From positions 7,497,576 through 7,561,575 of the forward strand of contig JAQFVV010000036.1 of the NCBI GenBank assembly GCA_028023455.1: a DNA stretch of 64,000 nt, given 5' to 3'. The stretch is from Epiperipatus broadwayi. Its lineage: Eukaryota > Onychophora > Udeonychophora > Euonychophora > Peripatidae. The notes beneath the pieces were generated by a model. That model was not told the origin of the DNA. It worked only from the letters and a program-made list of their open reading frames with translations, and did not search any database. Positions 11,817 to 23,012 of this stretch are shown here, in pieces. A program made the translations under genes and the position numbers. Position 1 is the first letter of the stretch, and each line of letters opens with the position of its first letter.

Positions 11817-12137
11817 CTTAAGGATTATATAATGTACAAGTATAAAGAAAGAAAGAAAGAAAAGGCCTCATTAAGTCATATTGAATGTTATCAAAAATAG
11901 GGAGAGGGTACCCATTGTGAATAGTGCTGCCTCTACCTAGCATGCAGCTTCATATCTTGGACATCTGTACATACGCACAACAGACAAGCACTGCGTTGCT
12001 GGAACCATCAAGTACACATTTCTATATTAGGATTTTTGTAATTTTTCCATGAACTAGGGAATGGCTACTGAGATTAAGCTTAAGGATTATGTTATGTACA
12101 AGTATAAAGAAAGAAAAAAGACTCATGAATGTTACAA
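11817..12137 (+). repeat. Tandem duplication, period about 262 bp, with (GAAA)n
   Basis: The block CTTAAGGATTATATAATGTA (11817) followed by CAAGTATAAAGAAAG recurs at 12079 as CTTAAGGATTATGTTATGTA. Similarity continues through GAATGTTA and GTGCTGCC. A (GAAA)n microsatellite sits in the same place in both units, longer in the first. The second unit is cut by the hAT-like MITE at 12166. Confidence 0.75.
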
Positions 12138-12165
12138 GGGTGCTGCCATTCAGCAGTGCCTATAC

Positions 12166-12423
12166 CAGTGATGGCGAACCTATGATCCGTGGGTCAGTGT
12201 CTGACCCACGCAGGCTTTTTAAATGACCCACGCTTTGATTTTTATAAAAAGGAAACAAATTTTTTAGAGGATTTTAAAAGTGAGAACCAAAAAAAAAAAG
12301 TTTTTAACCATCCACCTCTCCCCCTTTCCAGATGACACTACTGACTTAGTGACCCACGAGCTAGTACTAAAACAAGTAATGAACAAAATTTGACCCACTT
12401 CTCAAAAAGGTTCGCCGTCACTT
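12166..12423. mobile_element. hAT-type MITE
   Basis: A 258-bp non-coding element with terminal inverted repeats CAGTGATGGCGAACC (12166-12180) and GGTTCGCCGTCACTT (12409-12423). It is flanked by 8-bp direct repeats GCCTATAC (12158-12165) and GTCTATAC (12424-12431), 7 of 8 matching. An 8-bp target duplication and CAGTG-type ends are characteristic of hAT transposons. An internal hairpin (GTGGGTCA near 12190 with TGACCCAC near 12203) is visible. There is no transposase, so the element would have depended on a hAT transposase supplied elsewhere. Confidence 0.9.
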
Positions 12424-12431
12424 GTCTATAC

Positions 12432-14559
12432 AAAATCTGCCACTACATCGGTTTATTACTACCAGTTTCCATTTCAAATGCTTCAGATTTTTCTCGACAT
12501 ATACTTTCTCAGAATATCTTTTGCAGCTTATAATTTTGTTTTCGGTTGAGTAATATTTTAAATTTTATAATTAAGACAACTTTTTGGATAGTTTTTTAAA
12601 TTTGAAATTTAACTAATTGAATTAAACTTCCAAGTGTAATATAAACAAACATGGACAAAAAGCTAGTTTCAAATATTGCCACGTGTCTTCTTGATTAATT
12701 AAATTGACTGGATTAGATAAGTCAAGCTTTTGTTACTCTGGATAATGATATTTCACAATATTTATGGCGATTTCTGTCTTCAAATTTGTAAATGTATTTA
12801 TATAATCGTAAAATATTCTAATACTTTTAAAACAATCATAGCAACGTTATTAAATTTCTCCAGTGATTCCATATTTTATATTGTAAAGACTGTTTTATTA
12901 TCATCATCCTCTGTCCAAATCAAAATGAGCCAATAGAATGGAATACTATTAAAGGCAATAATCTGACTTCTATCACTATTTAAAAATTGACCCAAAATAC
13001 TTCTGCCTTCTATTCAAAATGGCATTGCTTTCATTGGTCTTATATAATTCGGATATTATTTTTACGTCAATATGTTACTTTTATTGCTTCGTAGAAAAAT
13101 CTATTGATCCTGATCATTAAATGAATTTTCTTTGTACTTTTTATACATCATTCATTCAAAAGTATTCTATTTTTGAATTTTTCTATGCTTAAAGTTTTGT
13201 AAAAGCTACATTTTCTGTATGTCAGGTCATTCATTGTCAAAGAATCAGCCAGTATCACGATTGCTGATATCAGATTATATCGATGTTTTAAAGTTTCGTC
13301 CACATTATTCTTTCTTCCAATTTTATTTAACCTTTTGGAATGATCATTCCAGGCCAGCATGTACACTTTTTTTTTCATACATTATTTGAATAGAAGCCAT
13401 TCCATAACATTCTTTTTTGAAATTATTTGCATATACTTATTCCTATATTACTATACTTTTTTATTTTGTTTTGATTATATTGATAAAACCTATTATTCTG
13501 AAATCTAGTTCCTTGACTTTTCCGGATTTGTGAATTTTTTGAATTTCAATAATAGATTTTTTACTAACTCATTTTAAATCTAACTCTGCAAAGATTGAGG
13601 GAGAGGGGGGGGGTTAGACAAATCCATCATAATTAAGTATATTAATTTATAGGTTTTTACTGAATGTTTTTTTTTTTTAATTTGTTGGTAAGTGTATAAA
13701 CTAATTTATTTATTATAGAGTTTAATTCTAAATAAACATACTATTTGTTTATTATCAAAGATTAAAGATCATTTTTGAAATTTTGTTTAGATAATAGAAA
13801 GTTTTGATTTTCTATTTAGTATTTAGGTTTTATATACATTACTAAACATCACATGATCACCACTACTATATGGAAAGTTTTGCCTGTTTTATATACATTC
13901 ATATAATGATCACTTTTTGCTGACAAACAGGTATGCTTGTAGTATCTGTATCTTACTCTTAAGGAGAATTCTATACCTCTACATCATGACTAGCTGAACA
14001 TTCATTTGAATGTTTAAAAGTTATCAAAACTTAAAAAGTTCTTTTTAAAAAACGATCTTATTTTTTTTGATGTATTAAAGATAAGACTATTTTTTATTAC
14101 CATTATACTTTTAACTTTAAATTATATTAATCTAATGTTATATTTTACACAAATCACAAATAGAATATGAACAGATATTATTAAAGAATACTGGGGAGAT
14201 AATTTGTATTTGTTTAGCATTCTTGGAAGATAAATCTAATTGAAAATGATGAAAAAAGCATAAAACCCTTATGAATGAGCCCTGAGGCTATTGTTTCTGC
14301 TGACTACGATACTAGTCTATGATCTATCAAACAATCTGTGTCTCTATTTGCTTATTTAATACTGACTTTTTTTTATATTCTGACTCATAACTGTAACAAT
14401 CTATCAGGTACTTATTAAGTCGGAATTCATTCAAGTATTTTTGTAATAATTTTGTCTTATAAAATATTTGTAATAGTTAATCCATATGTTATTCAAAAAT
14501 TCAATGGCAAGAGTATTCTTTCACTAACTTTAGAATATTGGTATATTGGTGATTATTAC
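12432..14559. other. AT-rich stretch without recognisable genes; short foldback-family fragment
   Basis: No gene is supported. At 13847-13905 there is a fragment of the foldback family (CATCACATGATCACCA, then GGAAAGTTTTGCCTGTTTTA) lacking the hairpin. A G run occurs near 13603. Confidence 0.5.
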
Positions 14560-15192
14560 ATATATTGGTGATTACGTATATTGGTGATTATTTATCTTTT
14601 CAACATGTGGGTGATCAGGTGGGTCAGCAATATGAGATGGCACTGAGAGTGGTGGGTCATGTGAAAATCTGAGTTCGAACCACGCATATATTACATATAT
14701 AAATGCAGGTTTAAGCCTGTACAATGTATTAATTTATATAAATAGTATGTAAAAGGTCTGCCCATCCCTCGCATATGTACGTATAAATGGATTATTCTCC
14801 TGTACATGAGGGGTCAGAATGACTAATATGTCAACATGGGTAGGATGACAACCTTGGCACTAACAAGGGCTTTGAACGTTCCATCATCAGATTTTCAATG
14901 AAATGGAAGGCTAAAGAGTTGTGAGTTGGAATAGTTTGAAGCCTGTCCATTAAAGTATAAAGATTGGCTATCTTAATATAAAGCTGAATACTGATTATAT
15001 ATATGTGTGTGAGGATGGTAATCTAGACCAACTGATGATTGCTGGTTTAGCATGAAATACGTATATTGGTAATTATCTTTTCAACGTGTGTGATCAGGTG
15101 GGTCAGCAATATGAGATGGCACTGAGAGTGGTGGGTCATGTGAAAATATATTACATATATAAATGCAGTTTTAAGTCTGTACAATGTATTAA
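14560..15192 (+). repeat. Two direct copies of a SINE-like repeat around a 300-bp spacer
   Basis: The block from GTATATTGGTGATTA through GATCAGGTGGGTCAGCAATA to CTGTACAATGTATTAA occurs at about 14567-14730 and again at about 15060-15192. The first copy includes GAGTTCGAACC (about 14671), a good pol III B-box/T-arm match, which the second copy has lost in a deletion. TGGCACTGAGAGTGG upstream could be a weak A box. A tRNA-related SINE is the best interpretation, but the head is too diverged for certainty. Confidence 0.55.
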
Positions 15193-15608
15193 CTTTAGAA
15201 TCGTAATTCTGACCAGTATGTATATAAAATGAGTTCTGTTGCCTAGATCAATTATTTAAAATCATATTTTCATTGATACATTTATGAATTCCAAGAATGC
15301 AGGTTAACAAATTAGATACTACAGTTAATGCAATACTCTGCAAACACATCCACCTATATCAGTTTAATTAAATATTTCATTATGATGACCTTTATCAAGT
15401 CTAAATCATGACAAACTTTTTAATTGCAAATATCTCGGATTCATGTCTTAAAGAATTTACACATTTTAAAATTGTTTTTATATTTGTACATATAGAATAT
15501 AATTCTTTCTTCAGAAAGTAAAAGGAAAATATTTAAAAGCAAGTATGTCAATTTTTATCAATAAATTGTAATATTTATTGTAGGATGGTTAATAAGATGT
15601 TTAATCTA
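15193..15608. other. AT-rich stretch without recognisable genes
   Basis: I see nothing assignable. It ends at the TA dinucleotide (15607-15608) that flanks the adjacent MITE. Confidence 0.4.
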
Positions 15609-15913
15609 CGGTCCTCGACTTTCATACCTAATTGGTTCCTGAAACATGTATGAAAGTTGAAATGTATGAGAGTCGAACAATGTAAAAGAACATCAAATAG
15701 TGTTTTTAAAATATTTATTTTTTAATGATGTGTATTAGCATATACATAAATAACACTATTGATTAATATCTGGTGTTTTCTTTATACATTTATCAAGAGA
15801 TAATTGAATTGTACTCTTCTTTTTTTTTTCTTGACAAAAAGTTTTATAACATGCTGTGTCTTTTTCTATTGCTCTTTGTACAAAATCGCGAATTGTATGA
15901 AAGTCGAGGACTG
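15609..15913. mobile_element. pogo/Tigger-like MITE
   Basis: About 305 bp with inverted ends CGGTCCTCGACTTTCATAC (15609) and GTATGAAAGTCGAGGACTG (ending 15913). A TA precedes the left end; CA, probably a mutated TA, follows the right. Internal variants of the same motif (GTATGAAAGTTGAAATG, ATGAGAGTCGAACAATG) lie near 15650-15680. CAGTCCTCGACTT-type ends with a TA target site fit the pogo/Tigger branch of Tc1/mariner. It encodes no transposase. Confidence 0.75.
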
Positions 15914-16230
15914 CATGTATTTTGTATTTTTTGAATTAAAAAATACAGACTTTTTATTTTACATATTTTTCTTCAGAATTCCCACTGAAGTTATTAAAAA
16001 ATATGAATTCTGAACAAGTCATATTCTTCTTTCACTAAGCAATTTTTCACTTGAAGTGAAATTATTTTTGATAAGATATTTGAATATAGAATGCTTATCA
16101 TAAACCTTACAATTTGAGACGAATTATTTGCTTCCAGAAATGTTGAGAATAGTAATATTTAATGTTTTCCTTAATTCATTACTCAAGTTTTGATATTAAC
16201 TGATTCTCATGCAGTACTAAATGTTATTAA
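15914..16230. other. AT-rich stretch without recognisable genes
   Basis: Nothing assignable was found between the MITE and the hairpin repeat. Confidence 0.4.
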
Positions 16231-16480
16231 AACATGCAAAACTCTCTATATGTATAGCCACTCAGTGCAAGCCAGAGTAATCAATGGATGCCAGAAGACT
16301 TGTGCATAAAATCCCCATCTAGTGCCTACTCATCCAATATCCCCACTAGGCACTAGATGGGGATTTTATGCACAAACCTTCTGGCATCCATTAGTTACTC
16401 TGGCTTGCACTGAGTTTAGCCTGTTTTAATAACAGTAAAAAGCAAGCATAAGAAATGGTGATCATGTGATGTTAGTACTA
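16231..16480. repeat. Foldback-family repeat with a long hairpin, copy 2
   Basis: Two arms of about 69 bases (16261-16329 and 16345-16414) are almost perfect reverse complements separated by about 15 bases. They begin CTCAGTGCAAGCCAGAGTAA and meet around CCCCATCTAGTGCC. The flanks carry the family signatures GCAAAACTCTCTATATG on the left and GAAATGGTGATCATGTGATG (16453-16472) on the right. Near-identity of the arms implies that the inversion is young compared with the rest of the window or has been kept similar by gene conversion. Confidence 0.85.
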
Positions 16481-17454
16481 AATGTATATGATGCAGATTA
16501 TGGTAAATGTAATTTTTTAAAAAATTAATTATTAGAACCAACTTCCTTTTTCTAAACATCTAATAGCATTTTGAAACATTCATTTCAAATTGCGTAGATG
16601 TTTTTGTAATGTTAAACTATTCTTTTTATTAAATTGTTTTGCAATGTTAACAGTTTTTTGAAAAATGAATCCAAGGTATGTAAGAATTAAGTTATCTACA
16701 AAAATTTTTTTTATAATAAACAGACAATTGAGTTTTGTCACATAACTTGGTGAAATGTTTGAAGTTCTCTTAACTACTAATAAAAGCATATATAGTACAT
16801 ATATTTACAAATATGTATTGGGTGATACGATTGACTTCATAAGTCTACACTGTTTCAGTTACTTCAAAAATTAATTTTTATTTTGCATTTCTTTTTGTAG
16901 AGAGGAATAATTTTTACATTGTGTATTTTATAGTTGTAAATTTTCTTTATAGGTTTGTAAAATATTAGCGTTACAGCATATCGGTGTAATATTGATGTTA
17001 GATTTTTGCAGTGTTGGGAAAATGTAATTTTTGTCATATTTTTTAGATTGCATGCTTAGTTATTTTTTCTTACGTCACTTTCAAGAAAAGACAAACTAAA
17101 AAATGATGTTGGAAATACTTATAATTTATCAAAATATTTATTAACAAAGAAAGGACTTATTTTAATATTGCCTTTATTTGGGGCATTTATTATACAGTCT
17201 TGTACCTAAAATATCATTTCAGTCTATATCGGAGCAATTTTGAAGTTGCACTTCCTGTCAAATAATGATAGCTTTACGAATGTCTGCAAGTGCAATAAGA
17301 AAATAATGTTTTAGCTATCGTAAATTCGACTTTCCAAATTATATTTGATGTTGCAAAGAATTTGAAATTATTGAATATTGAGCAATGTATTTAAATCTGT
17401 GATATGACTTGTCATATGTCGTTTAATATTTTTTTCATTATGATAGCCCTGCAC
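16481..17454. other. AT-rich stretch without recognisable genes
   Basis: No supported gene. A 69-codon minus-strand frame at 16580-16789 is low-complexity and has no recognisable domain. Confidence 0.4.
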
Positions 17455-17760
17455 GTTTTGGGGCAGTAGGTAGAGCATCCAACTTGGAACCAGGGGGTTT
17501 CAGTCTGGGGGTTTGATTCCAGTGCTCAAACTTTTAATGAACTTCCCAGCAATAAGGCCATGTGTACTTTGGCATGGTGATGGAGCATCTGACTTCGGAT
17601 TGGGAAGTCCCAGAATTGATTCTGGTTCTTGAGCTTCTTACGACTTCCCGAGCAATAAAGTCATTAGCCTTTTTACTTTGCACAGTTCGGTGCAGCAGTA
17701 AAGCATCTGACTTGGGATTAGGAGATCCCAGGATCGATTCTGGCACTTATACTTCTTACG
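17455..17760 (+). repeat. Three tandem tRNA-like (SINE-head-like) units
   Basis: Three similar units start near 17463, 17573 and 17690, with a spacing of about 110-117 bp. Each has an A-box-like segment (CAGTAGGTAGAGCATCC, GGTGATGGAGCATCTGAC, GCAGCAGTAAAGCATCTGAC), an anticodon-arm-like GACTTGGGATTAGGAG or variant, and a B-box-like segment (GGGTTTGATTCC, AGAATTGATTCTGG, GGATCGATTCTGG). The spacing of the boxes is tRNA-like, but the acceptor stems and GTTCRA core are degraded, so none looks like a working tRNA gene. The linkers also resemble each other (CTTCTTACGA, CAATAARG), so the whole unit was duplicated. Tandem tRNA-derived SINE monomers are the likely explanation. Confidence 0.7.
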
Positions 17761-19983
17761 AACTCCTAGCCACCGCCTTTTTCCATCATAATAAGGTTCA
17801 TCTCCCTGTTATAACTGTGTATGTATTTTTGTTTAAGATTGCTGTCTGATTCATTATTAATTTGAAGTATTTTGAATTTTAAGATTGTTTAAAAATAAAA
17901 GAAATTAATTGTAAAAACTAATAATGAAACAATAATCACAATAAATAATATCTCAGTCTGTGTATATCTGAAGTGGATTTACATTAATTTGCCTAAAATC
18001 TTTTTTTATGTTAACGCTACTGTAAATACATTGGTTTGTGGGTTCTGTATTTTATCATAGATGTATTTACTGCATTTTTGCTTGATATAACATGTACAGG
18101 TTTTTTTTTCTTCTTTTTAAACAGATATCAGAAAAAGCATTCGATATCATCATTTGAACTGTGGAGTCCTTCCTTTCATGAAGAAAAGGTTTTTTTGAAT
18201 CTATTCACGATAGGAAATAAACGTAAACTATTAAAATGAGCTGAAGTGTTTGTTAAATTTCTATTTTGTTTACAGGTAAGAATTGTTAAAAAATTACTGT
18301 CAATCTTTTTTTTTTTTTCTGTCATTTTTATACATGTAACTTTTTTTTTTTTTTTTTAGATATAATGCTCCATCGATGCCTTCATTTCTATTAAGAAACA
18401 ATTAAAATTGTTCTATATTGTTATCCTACTGGTATGAAGCTCGTAAAAGTTTCTTGAACAAGAATCCAAATTAGAGCCTTATTCTAGTGAAATATTATAT
18501 ATTGCTGCAAGAAATGTTGACCAAAAATATCTTATTGAGTAAAATTATTGTGTTGTTCTGTCATCTGTAATGACATTGCTGAGTTAGATATTTTCTCTAT
18601 AGTATAGTGTTTATTAAGAAAACAAATAAAGTTTACATAATACTGATATCATTTGAGAATACTGCAATTAGCGAGAAAAATTAACAACTGATCACTCCAG
18701 CTAGACTATACTTGAACTTTCACTCGCAGCACTAAAGATCAAGTTGAAAGAGTTTTAATTTGAACATAGTATGAAATAATCTGATCCATCAGAAAAATGT
18801 ATAATCTCCAGAAAGATTAATAATGAAAGAAGACAAAAACTAGCAATGAGATATATATAGGCTGCCTCATCATAGTAATAAGTGTGCCATTGAATAATCT
18901 AAAAAACCAAACAGATGATGTATTATTCTGGTTAAAGAGCATTTAGTACCAAAATGGATACCGACTCCTGGCAACATTATATGAGTGGTATAGAATAGAT
19001 TTTTGCTGTTAATCCAAATTATATGATTTTGCAAAACAGTTACATTTATTGATTTATAGTACTACGTTGCTTTATGTTGGAAATATGACACATACATTTG
19101 GATCCATCATAACTATTAGTTAGACATTTATTAAATTAATATATATCACAAATTAAATATATCCTACATCCCCGGTCATTTTGACTTTTAAATTAAAGTG
19201 ATTGTAATCTATATGAAAGTAATTTGAATATATCTTGAACATTGTACATGTCATTCTAGTATTTTTCAAAATGTATAATTTGAAATCCAAATAACTAAAT
19301 AAAAATGGCGTATTTGTAAGAGAAGTGATCTTATCGTTTTTCAAGGATTAATTTTGTATCTTATGAAAACAACAGTATTTTTATTCATAGAAATTCACAG
19401 GAAAAGGGAATGAGAAATGTTATCAATTGGATGCTATATAATTTCAAATTCATATTTTAAATAATTACTGGAAACAGTACTTTTGTTCGGTTTATCTCTG
19501 CGAAATTCTTTCTTAAAATAGAAGTATTTGTTTGTGAAAATATATTTCAACGCTTGAACTTTTCATTCTTTTGAAGCCACTGGTGCAGTGAGATTTTGTT
19601 AATCTCTATAATTTTAAATCGCTGAGCAGACTTGTAAGTATCATTTTGATTTTATATTTGCACTTCTTCATATTTCAGTAGAAATTAAAATACAAAAGTT
19701 ATTTTTTTTATTAGTTTTTTTTTTTTTTGAATTCAGGAATTTGGAAACATAAATCTTGCAGTTTTTTTTTTCAAGGATCATAATTGACCCAGAGTTTAGA
19801 TTTATGCTTCTAAGTAATTATGGGGAATAGGGATTTGATTTTTTTTATCTTAAAAATGCTAAAAATGAATTGTTTAATCTTTAAAACAAAATTATATTTG
19901 ATCACATAATTTTGAAATATATTCTTTATATGAAATCCAATCAGTAAATCAGAGTAGATGCATTCTAACATTATATTTGTTTT
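17761..19983. other. AT-rich stretch without recognisable genes; possible splice-like motifs
   Basis: No coding region is supported. Several long T runs occur (18090, 18307, 18341, 19716). At 18261-18280 a pyrimidine-rich tract runs into TTTACAG directly followed by GTAAG, resembling an acceptor fused to a donor. This would fit intronic sequence, but no exon can be demonstrated. Confidence 0.4.
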
Positions 19984-20059
19984 GTTTAAGAAATCACTTT
20001 CTTATTTATGTTTTAAAATGGGTTTAAGAAATCACTTTCTTATTTATGTTTTAAAATGG
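19984..20059 (+). repeat. Exact 38-bp tandem duplication
   Basis: The unit beginning GTTTAAGAAATCACTTTC occurs at 19984-20021 and immediately again at 20022-20059 without visible differences, followed by the start of a third unit. This is a young local duplication or an assembly artefact. Confidence 0.9.
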
Positions 20060-20985
20060 GTTTAAAAGTTTAATAGAATTGATGCTTCTTTTACGAAATC
20101 CTTAATTATTTAGCTTTTTGTCTGGATAGATTGAAAGTGTAATAGTTAATATCTTATATGTATGTATTATAACAGAATAATCTGCACACACTTTGCTATA
20201 GCAAAGCAATTACATCAAATGTAACATATATATGTGTGAATGATCTGTATATAATTTGCTGCAGTGAAGCAAATACATCAATTATCACCTTTCCACAACA
20301 AATCCATGAGCCTTAACATGATTTTGAAGTATTCTATTCTGATGTTGAAACCAAAGTTGATAGAACAAATGAACAGTTGTGGGCCTAGTAACATTGGTTT
20401 GATGGTAGCAACCATTCTACCAGGTAATAACTAAGAATTGTCACCTTAGAGAGCCATCTTTTTATTTTCTAAAGTTCAATTATATGTATAACTAAAAAGC
20501 CACCTGATGCTAAATCCAAACAATGAATCATATATTTCCCTTTATCATAGCCAGGTTTATCAGGAAAGCATCAAAACAAAGACTAGGGAATGATGATCAC
20601 GCATGCACCCTAGAAGTAGGATTTGACAATAAGAATGAAGAGACAATCACGTAATTTTAAAATTATAACAAAAATTTATTAACAACTATGAAAAAATATA
20701 ATCATAAATAAGGTAAAATGCCAATATCATATATATCACACCTCATTAATTCATATACGTGTACATTAAAAAAAATCACACTTTGTAATTCAGACACAAA
20801 TAAGTGAATATATATCGATCTCTTGTTTAAGCATTGTTAAAGCAATAGATAAATAAAATCTGTATATAACATACCATCATAAAATATTATTATGATTAAG
20901 TTATAAAGTTAGGTATATGTATTTTGTAATGAACAGTTGAAAGCCCACAGATATAACAACATCCATCACTAGAGGGCACCATTTC
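20060..20985. other. AT-rich stretch without recognisable genes
   Basis: No gene is supported. The sequence near 20170-20280 contains two related lines (AATCTGCACACACTTTGCTA and ATCTGTATATAATTTGCTG) about 70 bp apart, a possible old short repeat. Confidence 0.4.
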
Positions 20986-21581
20986 AGAAGTTTTTATTGG
21001 ATAAAATAATAAATTTATTAGTAAAGACTAGGGAGTTAGAGAGATGGAGAAATAGTATGGAGAGTAAAAAGAGTTTAAATATATATAGAAATAAACAGAA
21101 TATTAGGTGTGAGTTAATATATGATAATAGTAAGGAAAGTAGTTTATTGTTTAAGGCTCGAACGGGATCTTTAGCTACAAAAGAATATACATGTAAATGG
21201 AAAAATATGGGTGATTTATTTTGTAAATTATGTAAGGAAGGAATTGAAAATATTAGGCATTTGTTAATTGAATGTAAATGTTTGAAAACAGAAAGGGTAC
21301 ATATAATGAAGTTGTGGAAAAATAAATATGAAAAGAGTGATTATTCAGAAAGTGAATTATTGGTTTTTATGCTGGGTTTGGGAAAAGATAAGGGGGATTT
21401 AGATATAAAGGTTATAGAGTTGACAAAAATTATGTTGTGGAAATGGGATAGAGCAGATTATGGGTAAATTTAGAGTGGGGAATGTAAAAGAAAGTGGCTA
21501 ACAGGTTTATCTGGGCATAATTGCTGAGATATTCTTGACTTCGTTTAAGGAGAAGCCATAATACATCACATCACATCACAT
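20986..21581 (+). mobile_element. LINE 3' end, serial copy 1, with ACATC tail
   Basis: A 5'-truncated non-LTR retrotransposon fragment. It encodes the C-terminus of the ORF2-like polyprotein (20997-21478), followed by about 85 bases of 3' UTR (GTGGCTAACAGGTTTATCTG, GACTTCGTTTAAGGAG) and ends in repeated ACATC (21563-21581). A short tandem repeat rather than poly(A) at the 3' end is known for several LINE clades. The next copy begins directly after the tail. The clade is not certain. Confidence 0.85.
20997..21467 (+). pseudogene. C-terminal part of a LINE polyprotein with CCHC finger
   Basis: An open frame of 156 codons matches the region downstream of the reverse transcriptase in non-LTR elements. 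It contains LLFKARTGSLAT, then CKLCKEGIENIRHLLIEC, a C-x2-C-x8-H-x4-C finger of the zf-RVT type that helps the protein bind its RNA or target DNA. The RT domain itself is absent because the element is truncated at its 5' side. The frame is intact in this copy, while the downstream copy has a stop and a frameshift. Codon usage is A-rich on the coding strand, as is common in LINEs. Confidence 0.8.
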
Positions 21582-22194
21582 GTATTGTTGAGTGTTGTAG
21601 TAGTAAGGAATGGGATAAAAGAATAGATTTATTAATAAAGAATAGGGAGTTAGAGAGATGGAGAAATAGTATGGAGAGTAAAAAGAGTTTAAATATATAT
21701 AGAAATAAACAGAATATTAGGTGTGAGTTAATATATGATAATAATAAGGAAAGTAGTTTATTGTTTAAGGCTTGAACGGGATCTTTAGCTACAAGAGAAT
21801 ATACAGTAAATGGAAAAATATGGGTGATTTATTTTGTAAATTATGTAAGGAAGGAATAGAAAATATTAGGCATTTGTTAATTGAATGTAAATGCTTGAAA
21901 ACAGAAATGGTACATATAATGAAGTTATGGAAGAGTAAATATGAAAAAAGTGATTATACAGAAAGTGAATTATTGGTTTTTATGCTGGGTTTGGGAAAAG
22001 ATAAGGGGGATTTAGATATAAAGGCTATAGAATTGACAAAGATTATGTTGTGGAAATGGAATGGAGCAGAATATGGGAAAATTTAGAGTGGGGAATGGAA
22101 AATTAAGTGGCTAACAGGTTTATCTGGGCATAATTGCTGAGCTATTCTTGACTTCATTTAAGGAGAAGCTGCAGTACATCACATCACATCACAT
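21582..22194 (+). mobile_element. LINE 3' end, serial copy 2
   Basis: It nearly repeats copy 1 from about 21609 onward and ends in the same ACATC tail (22176-22194). Its 5' end lies directly after the tail of copy 1 and includes about 27 bases not found upstream of copy 1, so the unit is not a simple exact tandem duplication. The frame encoding the CCHC finger (21772-22086) is interrupted: a CGA codon of copy 1 is TGA near 21773, and one base is missing near 21806. Confidence 0.85.
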
Positions 22195-22378
22195 GGAAAA
22201 GATAAAGGGGATATAGATGATGATGTGGAAATTAGATGGAGCAGAATAGTAAAGAATATGAGGAAAACTTAGGGTGGGGAATAGAAAGGGAGGGTAGGAT
22301 AGCTAACAAGTTTTTTTTAGGCATATTAACAGATATTCCTGACATCGATAAAGGAGTAGCCATATCACATCACATCCT
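22195..22378 (+). mobile_element. LINE 3' end, serial copy 3 (short)
   Basis: It starts immediately after the copy 2 tail with GGAAAAGATAAAGGGGATAT, a site internal to the copy 1 and 2 coding region, then follows their 3' UTR and ends with ATCACATCACATC (22363-22376). It is more diverged than copies 1 and 2, has internal deletions and no open frame. Confidence 0.8.
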
Positions 22379-23012
22379 GTTTGTGATTGTTACAATTTAA
22401 GCATCAGCCTTCATTAATAGTTACTGATATTTATTAGGAAAATTAACGTTTACTCATTAGAACTTCCAAGCATAGATGTCTGCAAAGTCATCGACCACCA
22501 CTAATAGTTTAATCTATGTTCACTAGTCAGGGAAAACTAGAGACTTTGGAATATTCAGTTGGCCGTAGCATATAATGGCACGATAATAATAATGGTTAAT
22601 AAAAGAGACTACTAAAATCATTAAGGTTATATTATAATATTAACTCTTTTATTCATAATTAACTTGGATAATTTAAAATCTATTTACAATGTATTAAATT
22701 CAAAAACTTTATGTATACATACATATATAAGATTTTTCTATTTATTTTTCTAAATACTGTCATGGAACAAATTGAAATAGTCAATCAATAATATTAGTCA
22801 TTTTATTCATAAATTAATTTGTTATGCATGTTAAAGCTAAGTTCAGTATGTATGCACATATAATTTCAGAACTTACTACTTAGCAAATGGCACTAGCTCA
22901 GACTCCCCTAAAGCATCTTATAATAGTCACTCAAACAAATATTACTCATTTGTTATTCCTTGTAATAATATTTATTCAGTAAGGTGCCAGACAATCATCA
23001 TTGTCCAAATGA
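22379..23012. other. AT-rich stretch without recognisable genes
   Basis: No coding region or further LINE similarity was seen. Confidence 0.4.

Noticed and set aside
17463-17745. Three functional tRNA genes
   Set aside because: The boxes are tRNA-like, but acceptor stems do not pair convincingly and the T-loop GTTCRA core is degraded in each unit.
17562-17849. 95-codon plus-strand frame
   Set aside because: It runs through the tandem tRNA-like units; the repeated peptide segments simply reflect the repeated DNA.
21563-22376. CRISPR array based on repeated ACATC blocks and regular spacing
   Set aside because: The repeats are LINE 3' tails, the intervening sequences are homologous to one another, and the genome is eukaryotic.
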